Positions 18,006 to 26,151 are shown, numbered from the stretch's first letter. The stretch: 42,051 bases of DNA from Rhodospirillaceae bacterium (GCA_002723345.1 PBNV01000059.1:1-42051), one strand, 5' to 3'. Notes: generated by a model from the sequence alone, not told the origin. Translations and numbers: made by a program.

Positions 18006-18416
18006 AGAGATCGCCATAGACCTGGCACCTATGGTAAACGCCGCAGCATCAAAGGTGGGTGGCACAAAAACGACCCGCGCATTGTTTGAGAATCCATACC
18101 CCTCCAGCGGAAATACAAAAAGTCCGAGGTTCATTTTATCGTCCCTGTTTTCATCATGATGCACAGCTACGGCGTAGGTCCCTGGCGCAAGGTTTTTGAA
18201 AATGGTCTGAACCGCTCCAGTCTTGGCATTTTCTTCTTGCCCCTTGAGCTTCTCGCCCGTGGGAAATTCTTTCGACTGATCGTAGAGGGCGAACCGTATG
18301 TCACCCTCTCCATTGCGAACTCCCTCCACTGCCACAATCAAGTCTGCGGCATTAGCTTGCATGGCAATAACTGCCATGACAACGGCCGCACAAAGCGTAA
18401 AGAGCCATTTTAACAT
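17988..18416 (-). CDS. DUF2141 exported protein
   Basis: A 142-residue protein with a signal peptide (hydrophobic residues ~5-20, cleavage after ANA). The mature domain is of the DUF2141 type: DLIVAVEGVRNGEGDIRFAL, LAPGTYAVAVHHDENRDDKM, then GLFVFPLEGYGFSNNA. Such domains are small beta-sandwich periplasmic or outer-membrane-associated proteins of unknown function. The ATG at 18416 is chosen because it directly precedes the signal peptide; 40 further codons upstream are open but not export-like. Confidence 0.85.
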   Translation of the reverse strand: MLKWLFTLCAAVVMAVIAMQANAADLIVAVEGVRNGEGDIRFALYDQSKEFPTGEKLKGQEENAKTGAVQTIFKNLAPGTYAVAVHHDENRDDKMNLGLFVFPLEGYGFSNNARVVFVPPTFDAAAFTIGARSMAISLTMVY

Positions 18417-18559
18417 GCCCTTAACGTGGGGGAGAGAGGTTAATGAAAAACAAATGTATTGGGTGATAGCATCGCCACTCGATGATTTTAGACCGCATTG
18501 ACGTCGTCCATCCAATTCCCCACTATCCCGTATCAAAAGAAATCTGGATCAAATTACAT

Positions 18560-19456
18560 ATGGCGCACTCAATTGGTTTCATTGGGCTTGGCGTTCTGGG
18601 TTCAGCCATGGCGACGAATCTTCTGAGGGACGGCCACCAAGTTGTGGGGTTCGATGTCCGAGAAGACGCCCTGGGAGGGCTTACAGAGATTGGCCTGACA
18701 GAGGCATCCTCCCCACGGGATGCAGCGGATCAAACAGATGTTGTGGTGACTTGTTTACCAACAATCGATGCTTTGCAGGCAGTTTTTGGTGGTGCAGAGG
18801 GACTACATCAATCTGCCAAGAAAGATCAGATCATAATCGAAGCGAGTACTTTTCCGGTGGCTCAGAAAGAAAAGGCGCGGGACGCCGTTCTTGGGGCTGG
18901 TAAGCGGGTTATTGACTGTCCTGTCAGCGGAAATCGCATCTTGGCGGAACAAAAGAAATTGACGGCCTTTGCGAGCGGCAACGAGGCGGATTATGAGAGT
19001 GTAAAGAGTGTGATCAGCGGATTTGCTCTCCGCCAGTTCTACGTTGGAGATTTTGGGTGCGGCATGAAAATGAAATTCTGTGGCAACATCTTGATTCTCG
19101 TGCACAATGCGGTGGCGGCAGAAGTTATGGTTCTTGGTATGAAGTCTGGGCTCGATCCTAAACTCATGCATGAAGTGATTGGGGGATCGGGGTCTAGTTC
19201 ATCCATGTTCGAGACCCGGGGTGCACTCATGGCTGCAGACGATTATGACTACGAGGGATCTAATTTCTCGACACCGATCAAGGATTCGCGGTTTATATCT
19301 CAGCATGCCCATGATTTGCGGGTCCCCACACCAATCTATCATGTGGCTCTACAATCCTATTATGCGGCGGTGGCACAAGGGCATTTTGATGAAGATGCCG
19401 CGGCTGTAGTCAAGGCGATGGAACGGGCGGCCAATGTGGAACGCGGTAAAGACTGA
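18560..19456 (+). CDS. NAD(P)-dependent beta-hydroxyacid dehydrogenase family protein (first of pair)
   Basis: A 298-residue member of the 3-hydroxyisobutyrate/tartronate-semialdehyde reductase family. The Rossmann motif is IGFIGLGVLGSAMATNL at the N-terminus, the substrate-side motif DCPVSGN lies near residue 120, and the catalytic Lys is in GDFGCGMKMKFCGN. The substrate motif lacks the usual GG pair (SGNRILAE instead of SGGxxGA), so substrate preference may differ from 3-hydroxyisobutyrate. Its TGA overlaps the ATG of the second paralogue (TGATG), indicating coupled translation. The ATG at 18560 opens straight into the nucleotide-binding strand. The specific reaction is unknown. Confidence 0.88.
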   Translation: MAHSIGFIGLGVLGSAMATNLLRDGHQVVGFDVREDALGGLTEIGLTEASSPRDAADQTDVVVTCLPTIDALQAVFGGAEGLHQSAKKDQIIIEASTFPVAQKEKARDAVLGAGKRVIDCPVSGNRILAEQKKLTAFASGNEADYESVKSVISGFALRQFYVGDFGCGMKMKFCGNILILVHNAVAAEVMVLGMKSGLDPKLMHEVIGGSGSSSSMFETRGALMAADDYDYEGSNFSTPIKDSRFISQHAHDLRVPTPIYHVALQSYYAAVAQGHFDEDAAAVVKAMERAANVERGKD

Positions 19457-20340
19457 TGGCAAAGAAAAAAGAAAGAACAAGGACTGTTGGTGTCATCGGT
19501 CTTGGTAATATGGGGAAAGGCATTGCGCGCAACCTAGGCAAGGCAGGGCACGAGGTTTTGGTCTGGGATATTTCTGAAGATGCACGCAAAAAATTAAAAC
19601 GCTCGTCGATTGCTGTGGAACCCCCCGATATGGCGGCGCGCTGTGCTACTATCTTTCTTGTGGTGCCTGGGTCTGCGGAAATCGAAGAGATGCTCTCGGG
19701 TCGCAATGGCATGTTGGCAAGAGCCAAACGAGGTCTAGTTCTTTATGACTTCACTACCTCAGACCCAGTCTATACGAGAAAACTCGCAGCGAAGGCTCGG
19801 CGAAAAAATATTGCTTACTTGGATGCCGGCATGACCGGTGGAGCTGCAGGCGCGGATAGAGGAACTCTCCGTCTAATGGTCGGTGGCGACAAACGCGCCT
19901 TTACCCGCACTAAACCAGTGTTGGAGGCCTTCACATCCAATCTTTTCTACTTGGGGCCTAGTGGCGCTGGACACACCATGAAGCTCATTTTCAATATGGT
20001 GGTGCATACGAATTTTCTTGTCGTGTGTGAGGCAGGGCTGATGGCCGAGAAGGCTGGCATACCGCTTGTCGAAATGATTGAGGTGATCAATGCTGGAAAT
20101 GCGCGTAACTATGCGTCTGAAAGGCGCTTTCCGGACCATGTCCTGTCCGGTACCTGGGATGCGCGTTCGCGCATCTATAACTTAGATAAAGACGTAGGCA
20201 TGGCTGTCGATCTCGATAAAAAATTGGGTCTGCCGGTGGAAATTGGCGGTAGCACCTCGAAGTATCTCAAAAAAGCTATCAAAGCCGGCATGAGCGAAAC
20301 CGACTTCTCACGGCTCTATCAAGAGCTTACCAATTTATGA
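19456..20340 (+). CDS. NAD(P)-dependent beta-hydroxyacid dehydrogenase family protein (second of pair)
   Basis: A 294-residue paralogue in the same family, translationally coupled to the preceding gene. It has GVIGLGNMGKGIARNL, the better conserved substrate motif DAGMTGGAAGADRGTL, and the catalytic Lys in GPSGAGHTMKLIFN. A basic N-terminal extension (MAKKKERTR) precedes the Rossmann fold. The two proteins differ throughout, so this is not a recent duplication. They may form a heteromer or act in sequence on related hydroxyacids; this is inference. The 89 bases to the convergent Gfo/Idh/MocA gene contain a small GGGTG/CACCC palindrome but no clear terminator. Confidence 0.88.
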   Translation: MAKKKERTRTVGVIGLGNMGKGIARNLGKAGHEVLVWDISEDARKKLKRSSIAVEPPDMAARCATIFLVVPGSAEIEEMLSGRNGMLARAKRGLVLYDFTTSDPVYTRKLAAKARRKNIAYLDAGMTGGAAGADRGTLRLMVGGDKRAFTRTKPVLEAFTSNLFYLGPSGAGHTMKLIFNMVVHTNFLVVCEAGLMAEKAGIPLVEMIEVINAGNARNYASERRFPDHVLSGTWDARSRIYNLDKDVGMAVDLDKKLGLPVEIGGSTSKYLKKAIKAGMSETDFSRLYQELTNL

Positions 20341-20429
20341 ACTTTGGATTGGGTGCCCACCCAGTAAGCCCTAGGCCGCTTTTCTGGGTTCATATTATAG
20401 TGACCCCAGCGCCGAACCTCAGGGAGTCA

Positions 20430-21509
20430 TTAACTCGCCATCTTCAGTGAAGACAAGTCATTGCTGTTCAAGGGAAGACTAATTGGTTCATTACGTTCCG
20501 CTGAAATATCCGCAGCTATATAGACTTCCATCACCTGACGCGCCTGCTCCGGCGTCACCATCACTGGTCGGTCCATTGTAACCGCTTCTAAGAAGTGAAT
20601 GGTTTCATCGTGCATGGGGCCGGCGAACACATGGTCAACCGGTTCTCCCGGCATTGTGGACATGGGTAGGCGCATACCATTTTCCATCGTGTTTAGAATG
20701 ACGTCTCGGTGGGTGTCGTCAATGACGAGCATGCCTTCTGTTCCCGTCACTTCGATCCAAGTGCCGGAATAGTTGGGATAGCCCGGCGGCATAGTCCAAC
20801 CCGCGCCGATCGTCACTACAACACCGTTATCCATGGTTGCCATGATCCATTGGGTATCTTCCAGGCCGGTCACGTCCTTCATAGCGCCATATGCTGACTG
20901 GGAATAGATGCGGACCGGCTTAGCCGGCTCTAGACACCAAAACACAAAATCCAGATCATGGGTGGCTTCCATGGCCGCAGGCGACAACTTGATGCGACCG
21001 CCAATTTTATTACCGAGCCCTCTCGTGATGTGCCGGCTTACCAATATGGAGACGGCTTTACCAATACTCTCTTCCTGCAGGCACTTTCTCACATATGCGA
21101 ACTTAGGGTTAAAGCGCTGGGAATAGCCAATGGAAAACTTGACCCCTTTTTTTGCTGCCAAGGCGACCAATTCATCCGCCTCTTGAAGCGAGAGAGACAA
21201 TGGTTTTTCCAGGAATACATGCTTTTGGGCGTTGAGGCTATCCTTGGCTATTGGAAAGTGTGTTGATTCGGGCGTAGCAGAAATCATGATGGCGTCGATA
21301 TCGTCGTTTTTCAGAAGATCCTGATAGTCAACGACTGCGGTCACTGGACTGGTCTCCAATTTGACTTCCTGTAGACGCTGGGGATTGGTTTCTGCGATAT
21401 GGAGCTCATTCACTAACGGGCTTCCGGCACAGGAGTTGGCCCGAATACCGCCACACCATCCTGTCCCAATTACACCGACATTGATTTGTTTTATTTTTTG
21501 TAAACTCAT
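20430..21509 (-). CDS. Gfo/Idh/MocA-family oxidoreductase
   Basis: A 359-residue dehydrogenase of the glucose-fructose/inositol dehydrogenase family. The nucleotide-binding motif is VGVIGTGWCGGIRAN, with VFLEKPLSLSLQEAD holding the conserved EKP lysine, followed by the C-terminal alpha/beta domain (KFSIGYSQRFNPKF and THDLDFVFWCLE with the conserved Asp and His region). Members oxidise or reduce sugars, cyclitols or related compounds with NAD(P). The substrate is unknown. ATG at 21509 is chosen because the Rossmann fold begins ten residues later; 44 upstream codons are open but unlike the family. It converges with the beta-hydroxyacid dehydrogenase pair, which could belong to the same catabolic route. 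Confidence 0.9.
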   Translation of the reverse strand: MSLQKIKQINVGVIGTGWCGGIRANSCAGSPLVNELHIAETNPQRLQEVKLETSPVTAVVDYQDLLKNDDIDAIMISATPESTHFPIAKDSLNAQKHVFLEKPLSLSLQEADELVALAAKKGVKFSIGYSQRFNPKFAYVRKCLQEESIGKAVSILVSRHITRGLGNKIGGRIKLSPAAMEATHDLDFVFWCLEPAKPVRIYSQSAYGAMKDVTGLEDTQWIMATMDNGVVVTIGAGWTMPPGYPNYSGTWIEVTGTEGMLVIDDTHRDVILNTMENGMRLPMSTMPGEPVDHVFAGPMHDETIHFLEAVTMDRPVMVTPEQARQVMEVYIAADISAERNEPISLPLNSNDLSSLKMAS

Positions 21510-21590
21510 GTGTTGTGTTCTTTCCCGTGAGCCTTGTCTTATATAAGAGCTGGACACCGTAGGTCTATCAATATTGTAAGTCAATGAACA

Positions 21591-21641
21591 AGCCCTGGCC
21601 GGGCTGGAAAGGGACACCTTGGAATGACCCGAATTGGTCAT
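21591..21641 (-). terminator. Two small hairpins downstream of the His/Met-rich peptide gene
   Basis: ATGACC/GGTCAT arms (21624-21629, 21636-21641) and AGCCC/GGGCT arms (21591-21595, 21601-21605) form two short hairpins within 63 bases of the peptide gene's stop, read on the minus strand. The second is followed by TTGTT on that strand. They may end the peptide transcript. Neither has a clean T tract. Confidence 0.3.
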
Positions 21642-21653
21642 CTTTTCCGCCCT

Positions 21654-21842
21654 TTAGTCCAGTTTGGCCGCATCCATGTGCTTACCGCTCGTTGCGGGTT
21701 GCATGGCTCGGTTCATATGTGGATGGTTCATATGACCATGCTTGTGCATTTTGTCTTGGGCCAGGACGGACGGAGAGTGTCCCGCCAAAAGTGCAATCAA
21801 GGTCATAAACCCAGCGTAGGCTAAAACAGGAATAAAAGGCAT
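21654..21842 (-). CDS. Small exported His/Met-rich peptide
   Basis: A 62-residue protein with a convincing signal peptide (hydrophobic residues ~4-26, cleavage after VLA). The mature peptide of about 34 residues is packed with His and Met in its first half (KMHKHGHMNHPHMNRAM), the pattern of a periplasmic copper- or other metal-binding peptide. AGGA lies eight bases before the ATG at 21842, supporting a real gene. It is divergent from a cupredoxin-like gene with 176 bases between the starts. I recognise no named family; the metal-binding role is inferred from composition and context. Confidence 0.6.
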   Translation of the reverse strand: MPFIPVLAYAGFMTLIALLAGHSPSVLAQDKMHKHGHMNHPHMNRAMQPATSGKHMDAAKLD

Positions 21843-21928
21843 TTTAGAGTTCCTAACTGTGAACGGCGCAACATTCGACGGTTCGAGTCATCCATAAGAA
21901 CGCCATCTAAGCCACTAAAACATGGCCC

Positions 21929-21956
21929 GAATTAATGTGAGAATTACATCGAATTA
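21929..21956. promoter_or_regulatory. Three GAATTA repeats between divergent metal-related genes
   Basis: GAATTA occurs at 21929, 21941 and 21951, about one helical turn apart, between the divergent His/Met-rich peptide and cupredoxin-like genes. The spacing suggests possible operator half-sites, but the sequence is AT-rich and chance is not excluded. Confidence 0.25.
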
Positions 21957-22018
21957 TCATCCCTGATTGGATATATAGGGTGCTCGGGTTTGATCATGTT
22001 TGAGGTATACGAGGACCG

Positions 22019-22402
22019 ATGAAATTTTTGCTACAGAGTTCTGTGGTTTGCGGCTTTATGGCTTTTTTTCTGGCGAGTCAGACACCCGTTATTGCACAGA
22101 CGGATCCGGCGGTTCGGATCCTCACTGTGTCGATCGAAATGAGAAAAGTGGTGGGCAAGCGTACCGTCCGTGTCACGCAGGGAGACCGGGTACAGCTGAA
22201 CTGGCAGACGGATGAAAAGGTTGAGCTCCACCTGCACGGGATTGACCAGAAAACCGTGGTGTTGCCAGGCGCGGGCGGGACCATGCGTTTCACTGCCGAG
22301 GCGACTGGCAGGTTTCCCGTGACATCCCATGGGTTTGGCAAAAAAGCCGGTCACCATCATGGGCCCGGCGCGCTTATGTATGTTGAAGTTTATCCGAAAT
22401 AG
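22019..22402 (+). CDS. Exported cupredoxin-like protein
   Basis: A 127-residue protein with a signal peptide (to about residue 26, VIA-QTD) and a beta-rich domain. VTQGDRVQLNWQTDEKVELHLHGID resembles the strand-loop of cupredoxins where a membrane-distal His binds copper. The end, FPVTSHGFGKKAGHHHGPGALMYVEVYPK, supplies more His and a Met and the last cupredoxin strand. The classical Cys ligand of a blue-copper site is absent in the mature protein, so electron transfer by a type 1 site is unlikely; metal binding or delivery fits better. GAGGA precedes the ATG closely. The next gene starts one base after its stop. Confidence 0.7.
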   Translation: MKFLLQSSVVCGFMAFFLASQTPVIAQTDPAVRILTVSIEMRKVVGKRTVRVTQGDRVQLNWQTDEKVELHLHGIDQKTVVLPGAGGTMRFTAEATGRFPVTSHGFGKKAGHHHGPGALMYVEVYPK

Positions 22403-22403
22403 A

Positions 22404-24071
22404 ATGCGGAAAGATGCATCGCCCCCCATTTATATTGCGGGGGTCAGAATCTCCACCCTGATCCTCGGTGCATTTGGCACCCTGAAGGTTACCAATCGGA
22501 TCAGAGCCTTCGGGTGCCCGCCGTTTGAACGATACCCGAGGACCGGGTCGTGCGTATTGGTGGCCATACTTCTGGCACTTTTCCCTGACCCAGCAAGGGC
22601 TCATGCATTTGGCCAGCGCTATGACTTGCCGTTGCCGCTCTGGATGTTTGTGACTGGCGGTGCGGCGGCTGTGTTCCTATCCTTCCTCGTGATTGCTCTG
22701 ATCCTTAAAAGGGACCACGCGCCCGGCGATTATCCCACCTTTAATTTATTGCGCACCCCTGTTGGCAGGTTCTTGGCGCATCCTGCGATGGTCGAAACAG
22801 TGCGGGTGATTTTCGTTTTCTTCTTTTTTCTCATCGTTGTCGCCGGCTATATCGGCGATCCTAGCCCGTATAACAATATTTCCGTGGTGATGGTCTGGGT
22901 CGTGGCCTGGGTCGGTCTTGCGTTTGTCTGTTCACTTGCAGGTAATTTCTGGGCGTTAATCAACCCATGGAATGCCCTCTTCAGGTGGGGGGAAAATTGG
23001 GTCAAGCGGCGAGATGCGGGTCAAGATCTGTCCCTCAATTTGCCTTATCCCGACGGATTGGGTACCTGGCCTGCCATCATCTTCTTTTTTGTCTTCGCTT
23101 GGATGGAAATCACCTGGCCCGGCGCTGGTGTGCCCTTTAACGTCGCCGTTGTCCTATCCCTCTATTCCGGTCTCACTTGGTTGGGCATGTTCCTGTATGG
23201 ACGCGAGATTTGGCTGGAAAAAGGGGAAGCCTTCACAGTGCTATACTCCTTGTTCGCCCGGTTTGCCATCACGGAAGTTCGCGTGCGAGACCGGGAGGCG
23301 GCACAAGGCCTCTCTGTCCTCGATATTGATGACGAAACCCAGGGCTGCATCAACGGCTATGGGGCATTTTATAAAACGCCGGCGGAACAGCGGGAATGGA
23401 ACCTCCGTTTCCCTGGCGTGGGGCTGCGTGTTGCCAATATGCCCTCGATCACGATGATGTTTTTTGTGCTGATTTTACTCTCCACAGTTTCTTACGATGG
23501 ATACACCGAAACGGCCCATTTTCAGGACATGAGCCTGTTGTTCTATAACCAAATCTCAGGGTTCGGCCAGACCGCAATCCGGATTGTTGATACCGTGGGC
23601 TTTTCAAGCTTCCCGCTTCTGTTCATTGCGGCCTATTTGGTGGCCATTGCGCTCGTCGGGGCGGTCTCTGGTAGTCTCACCAAATTTGATGTAATCGCGC
23701 CCTTATTTGTGTTCTCCATCGTGCCGATCTCGATTGCTTACCACCTCTCTCATTACATCTCCCTGCTTGTGTTTGAAGGTCAGCTGTTGATCGGCCGGTT
23801 GTCGGATCCTTTTGGGTTTGGCTGGGACCTTTTCGGCACCGCTGACTACAAAGTTGATCTAACCCTAATGAGTGCTAAGTTCGTGTGGTTTTTCTCCATC
23901 ATCGCCATTGTGGTTGGACATGTCGCGGCCGTATACCTATCCCATGCGGAAGCCATCAGGCTATATGGAAGCCCGGCGCGGGCGTTAAAAAGCCAAATCC
24001 CCATGATGATACTGATGGTTGCCTACACCATGCTGTCGCTATGGATAATTGCGCAGCCGATTGTGAGCTGA
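22404..24071 (+). CDS. Large polytopic membrane protein (annotated 'fenitrothion hydrolase' type family)
   Basis: A protein of about 555 residues with some 11-12 hydrophobic segments. An N-terminal hydrophobic stretch ends PARAHA and is followed by FGQRYDLPLPLWMFVTG, an opening I recall from membrane proteins loosely annotated as fenitrothion hydrolase (FedB-like). That annotation is probably misleading for physiology. Intramembrane or near-membrane His occur in ISIAYHLSHYISLLVFEGQ and VGHVAAVYLSHAEA, which could ligate metal. The ATG at 22404 begins one base after the cupredoxin-like stop, favouring coupled translation; starts at 22329, 22380, TTG 22557 or GTG 22560 cannot be excluded. With its neighbours it suggests a metal-uptake or metal-insertion module. 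Confidence 0.65.
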   Translation: MRKDASPPIYIAGVRISTLILGAFGTLKVTNRIRAFGCPPFERYPRTGSCVLVAILLALFPDPARAHAFGQRYDLPLPLWMFVTGGAAAVFLSFLVIALILKRDHAPGDYPTFNLLRTPVGRFLAHPAMVETVRVIFVFFFFLIVVAGYIGDPSPYNNISVVMVWVVAWVGLAFVCSLAGNFWALINPWNALFRWGENWVKRRDAGQDLSLNLPYPDGLGTWPAIIFFFVFAWMEITWPGAGVPFNVAVVLSLYSGLTWLGMFLYGREIWLEKGEAFTVLYSLFARFAITEVRVRDREAAQGLSVLDIDDETQGCINGYGAFYKTPAEQREWNLRFPGVGLRVANMPSITMMFFVLILLSTVSYDGYTETAHFQDMSLLFYNQISGFGQTAIRIVDTVGFSSFPLLFIAAYLVAIALVGAVSGSLTKFDVIAPLFVFSIVPISIAYHLSHYISLLVFEGQLLIGRLSDPFGFGWDLFGTADYKVDLTLMSAKFVWFFSIIAIVVGHVAAVYLSHAEAIRLYGSPARALKSQIPMMILMVAYTMLSLWIIAQPIVS

Positions 24072-24143
24072 ACGGATGCATTGAGGCCCCGCGACTGCTT
24101 TTAATAGGGTCTGGTCAGAGCGTCATGTGGGTGCTATTCACGG

Positions 24144-24169
24144 CGCAAATTAGACAGATCTGCTTTGCG
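24144..24169. promoter_or_regulatory. Palindrome upstream of hydroxyacid dehydrogenase
   Basis: CGCAAA and TTTGCG flank an inner CAGATCTG palindrome, within a 26-base element ending 27 bases before the next start codon. It could be an operator or a short hairpin. Confidence 0.3.
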
Positions 24170-24196
24170 GACTTAGGAATTAAAAGGAGTGAATCC

Positions 24197-25159
24197 ATGG
24201 CAAATCCAATCGTTGCCGTTGTAGATACCGTGTTCCCCACACTTGATCCGGCAAAAGAAGCACTCAGTCGCGTGAATGCTGTTGTGAAGTTGGCGGAAGA
24301 ACCCACGCCAGAGAAAATACTTGAAGTTGCTGCTGACGCGGAGGGTGTATTGACCACCTACGGTCAAGTTACCGCCGAAGTCATCGAGGGCCTTCGAAAT
24401 TGCAAAGTTATTGGCCGTTTCGGCATTGGTATAGACAATATCGATATCCCGGCCGCCCACGCCAAGGGCATCACGGTCTGCTACGCACCAGTTTATTGCT
24501 TAGACGAGGTATCTGACCACGCCATGGCACTGTTACTGGCTGTTGCCCGGAAAATCTCTTTTGCCGATAAGTTGGTTGCGCATGGCCGTTGGGAGATGCC
24601 GGCCGTTGTGCCAATTGGACGCATCCGGGGAAAGACCCTTGGCCTGTTGGGCCTTGGGAACATCCCGCAGGCTGTTGTTGGCAAAGCACAGGCCTTCGGC
24701 ATGAACGTAATTGCGGCCGACCCCTATTGCCCCGATGAGGTGTTTCAGAAACTCAATGTCACCAGGGTCGAATTCGATGACCTGCTCGCACAGTCCGATT
24801 ATGTATCTGTGCATGCTCCGCTGACACCAGAGACAGAGAATATGTTCAACATGGACGCGTTCAAGAAAATGAAAAGCTCAGCATTCCTGATCAACACGGC
24901 CCGGGGGCCGTTGGTAAACACCGATGATCTGGCCGTTGCCTTGGATGCCGGGGAATTGGCTGGCGCAGGCCTTGATGTGCTGCCAACGGAACCGCCCGTT
25001 GCGGACGATCCTATTGTTGGTCGAGACGACGTTGTGATCACGCCGCACACGGGCTTTTACTCCGAAGAGGCCCTATTAGATCTGCAAACAACGGTCGCTT
25101 CTGACGTTGCATCCGTATTGGCCGGCGAGGCGCCCAAATATCCGGTCGCGGCAAAATAA
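24197..25159 (+). CDS. D-isomer-specific 2-hydroxyacid dehydrogenase (CtBP-like)
   Basis: A 320-residue NAD-dependent dehydrogenase of the phosphoglycerate dehydrogenase/C-terminal-binding-protein superfamily. Seen are the substrate-domain segment VIGRFGIGIDNID, the nucleotide-binding GLLGLGNIPQAVVGKA (with Pro where the last Gly usually stands), the Arg-containing INTARGPLVN, the Glu region GAGLDVLPTEPP, and the catalytic His in ITPHTGFYSEEA. It reduces a 2-ketoacid or oxidises a D-2-hydroxyacid; the substrate is not evident. The ATG at 24197 has AAAAGGAG nine bases upstream, so a longer in-frame opening that overlaps the membrane protein gene is rejected. Confidence 0.9.
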   Translation: MANPIVAVVDTVFPTLDPAKEALSRVNAVVKLAEEPTPEKILEVAADAEGVLTTYGQVTAEVIEGLRNCKVIGRFGIGIDNIDIPAAHAKGITVCYAPVYCLDEVSDHAMALLLAVARKISFADKLVAHGRWEMPAVVPIGRIRGKTLGLLGLGNIPQAVVGKAQAFGMNVIAADPYCPDEVFQKLNVTRVEFDDLLAQSDYVSVHAPLTPETENMFNMDAFKKMKSSAFLINTARGPLVNTDDLAVALDAGELAGAGLDVLPTEPPVADDPIVGRDDVVITPHTGFYSEEALLDLQTTVASDVASVLAGEAPKYPVAAK

Positions 25160-25186
25160 TTGAATCTGCGTTATTGTCCTAGTTTT

Positions 25187-25213
25187 CTCCCCTCACAAGC
25201 GGTGAGGGGGAGA
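25187..25213 (+). terminator. GC-rich stem-loop after hydroxyacid dehydrogenase
   Basis: CTCCCCTCAC and GTGAGGGGGAG pair over about 10 bp with a one-base bulge and a five-base loop, 27 bases after the stop. There is no following T tract, so termination is plausible but not assured. Confidence 0.45.
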
Positions 25214-25242
25214 CAGCAAAGCGCGGGTTATCGCCTTTTATT

Positions 25243-25268
25243 TCCGTAACCAATTGTTATTTTACGGA
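25243..25268. promoter_or_regulatory. TCCGTAA-N12-TTACGGA inverted repeat before sseA-like gene
   Basis: Perfect 7-base arms with a 12-base AT-rich spacer, 40 bases before the preferred start of the sulfurtransferase gene. The geometry suits a dimeric repressor or activator site. Confidence 0.35.
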
Positions 25269-25308
25269 CAACAACTATTCCATTTACTTACCGCTTGGGA
25301 GTATGCAA

Positions 25309-26151
25309 ATGACATCCTCACCCATTGTCACTGCAGATTGGCTTGCTGAACGGCTTTTGGACCCAACGATCAAGGTGATTGAGGTGTCCTCTAAAAAGGG
25401 AGAAGATGCCCCCTATACCCAAAGTCACATTCCGGGAGCCATCAACTTCTTTTGGAAAGACTTGTGCTGGCACGATACTGACCGAGAGTTTGTTACATCC
25501 GAAAAACTAGCGGAACGCCTCGGTGCCGTGGGTATCTCGGAAACGGACCGCATCGTGCTCGTCGGTGAACCCGTACAGTATGGCACTTATGCCCTCTGGG
25601 CACTCACCATGGCAGGCCACAGAGAGGCCTATGTTTTAGACGGTAGTCGGGTAAAGTGGCAGCAGGATGCTCGCCCCATGAGCGACGTTGTGCCCGAAGT
25701 CAGTCCCGTAGAATATGTCCCTCAGGCAGGTGATTCAACCATGCGGCTTGGCCGGGAGAATGTGCGGAGTCATTTAGGCGATGAGGGCCGATTTCTCCTA
25801 GATGTGCGCAGCCCGGAGGAATATTCCGGCGAGCGGGTAATGGAAATTGGCCAGTTTGACCATGGTGCTGAGCGTGGCGGCCGCATTCCGGGCGCCAAGC
25901 ATCTGTATTTCAGAGAGTTCCTCAACGCCGATGACACCTTCAAAAGCCCGGCCGAACTGAAGGCGAAGTTAGCTTCGGTCGGTTGCGTACCCGAGAGCCT
26001 CGAGGAAGTCGTATGCTACTGCCGGCTCTCACACCGGGCGACCTTCGCCTGGACCGTTCTGACCCATATCCTAGGCCACGATAATATCTTCATATATGAC
26101 GGCTCATGGACGGAATGGGGCAGCATCGTCGGGTACCCGGTTGAGAAATAA
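25309..26151 (+). CDS. sseA: Two-domain sulfurtransferase (thiosulfate/3-mercaptopyruvate type)
   Basis: Two rhodanese domains in tandem, 280 residues. The N-terminal, inactive domain has VIEVSSKKGEDAPYTQSHIPGA. The C-terminal domain has FLLDVRSPEEYSGE, GGRIPGAKHL and the catalytic loop YC-RLSHR-A. The loop differs from the classic CRxGxR of rhodanese and CSGxT of mercaptopyruvate sulfurtransferase, so which donor it prefers is uncertain and the gene symbol is tentative. ATG 25309 is preferred to ATG 25303 because GGGAG then has normal spacing. It probably acts in the cytoplasm. It converges on the atp operon, with 187 bases between the two 3' ends that contain no gene. Confidence 0.85.
   Translation: MTSSPIVTADWLAERLLDPTIKVIEVSSKKGEDAPYTQSHIPGAINFFWKDLCWHDTDREFVTSEKLAERLGAVGISETDRIVLVGEPVQYGTYALWALTMAGHREAYVLDGSRVKWQQDARPMSDVVPEVSPVEYVPQAGDSTMRLGRENVRSHLGDEGRFLLDVRSPEEYSGERVMEIGQFDHGAERGGRIPGAKHLYFREFLNADDTFKSPAELKAKLASVGCVPESLEEVVCYCRLSHRATFAWTVLTHILGHDNIFIYDGSWTEWGSIVGYPVEK

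Noticed and set aside
21880..21900. TTCGAGTC resembling a tRNA T-loop
   Set aside because: The flanking bases do not pair into a T-stem and no acceptor or anticodon arm can be formed.
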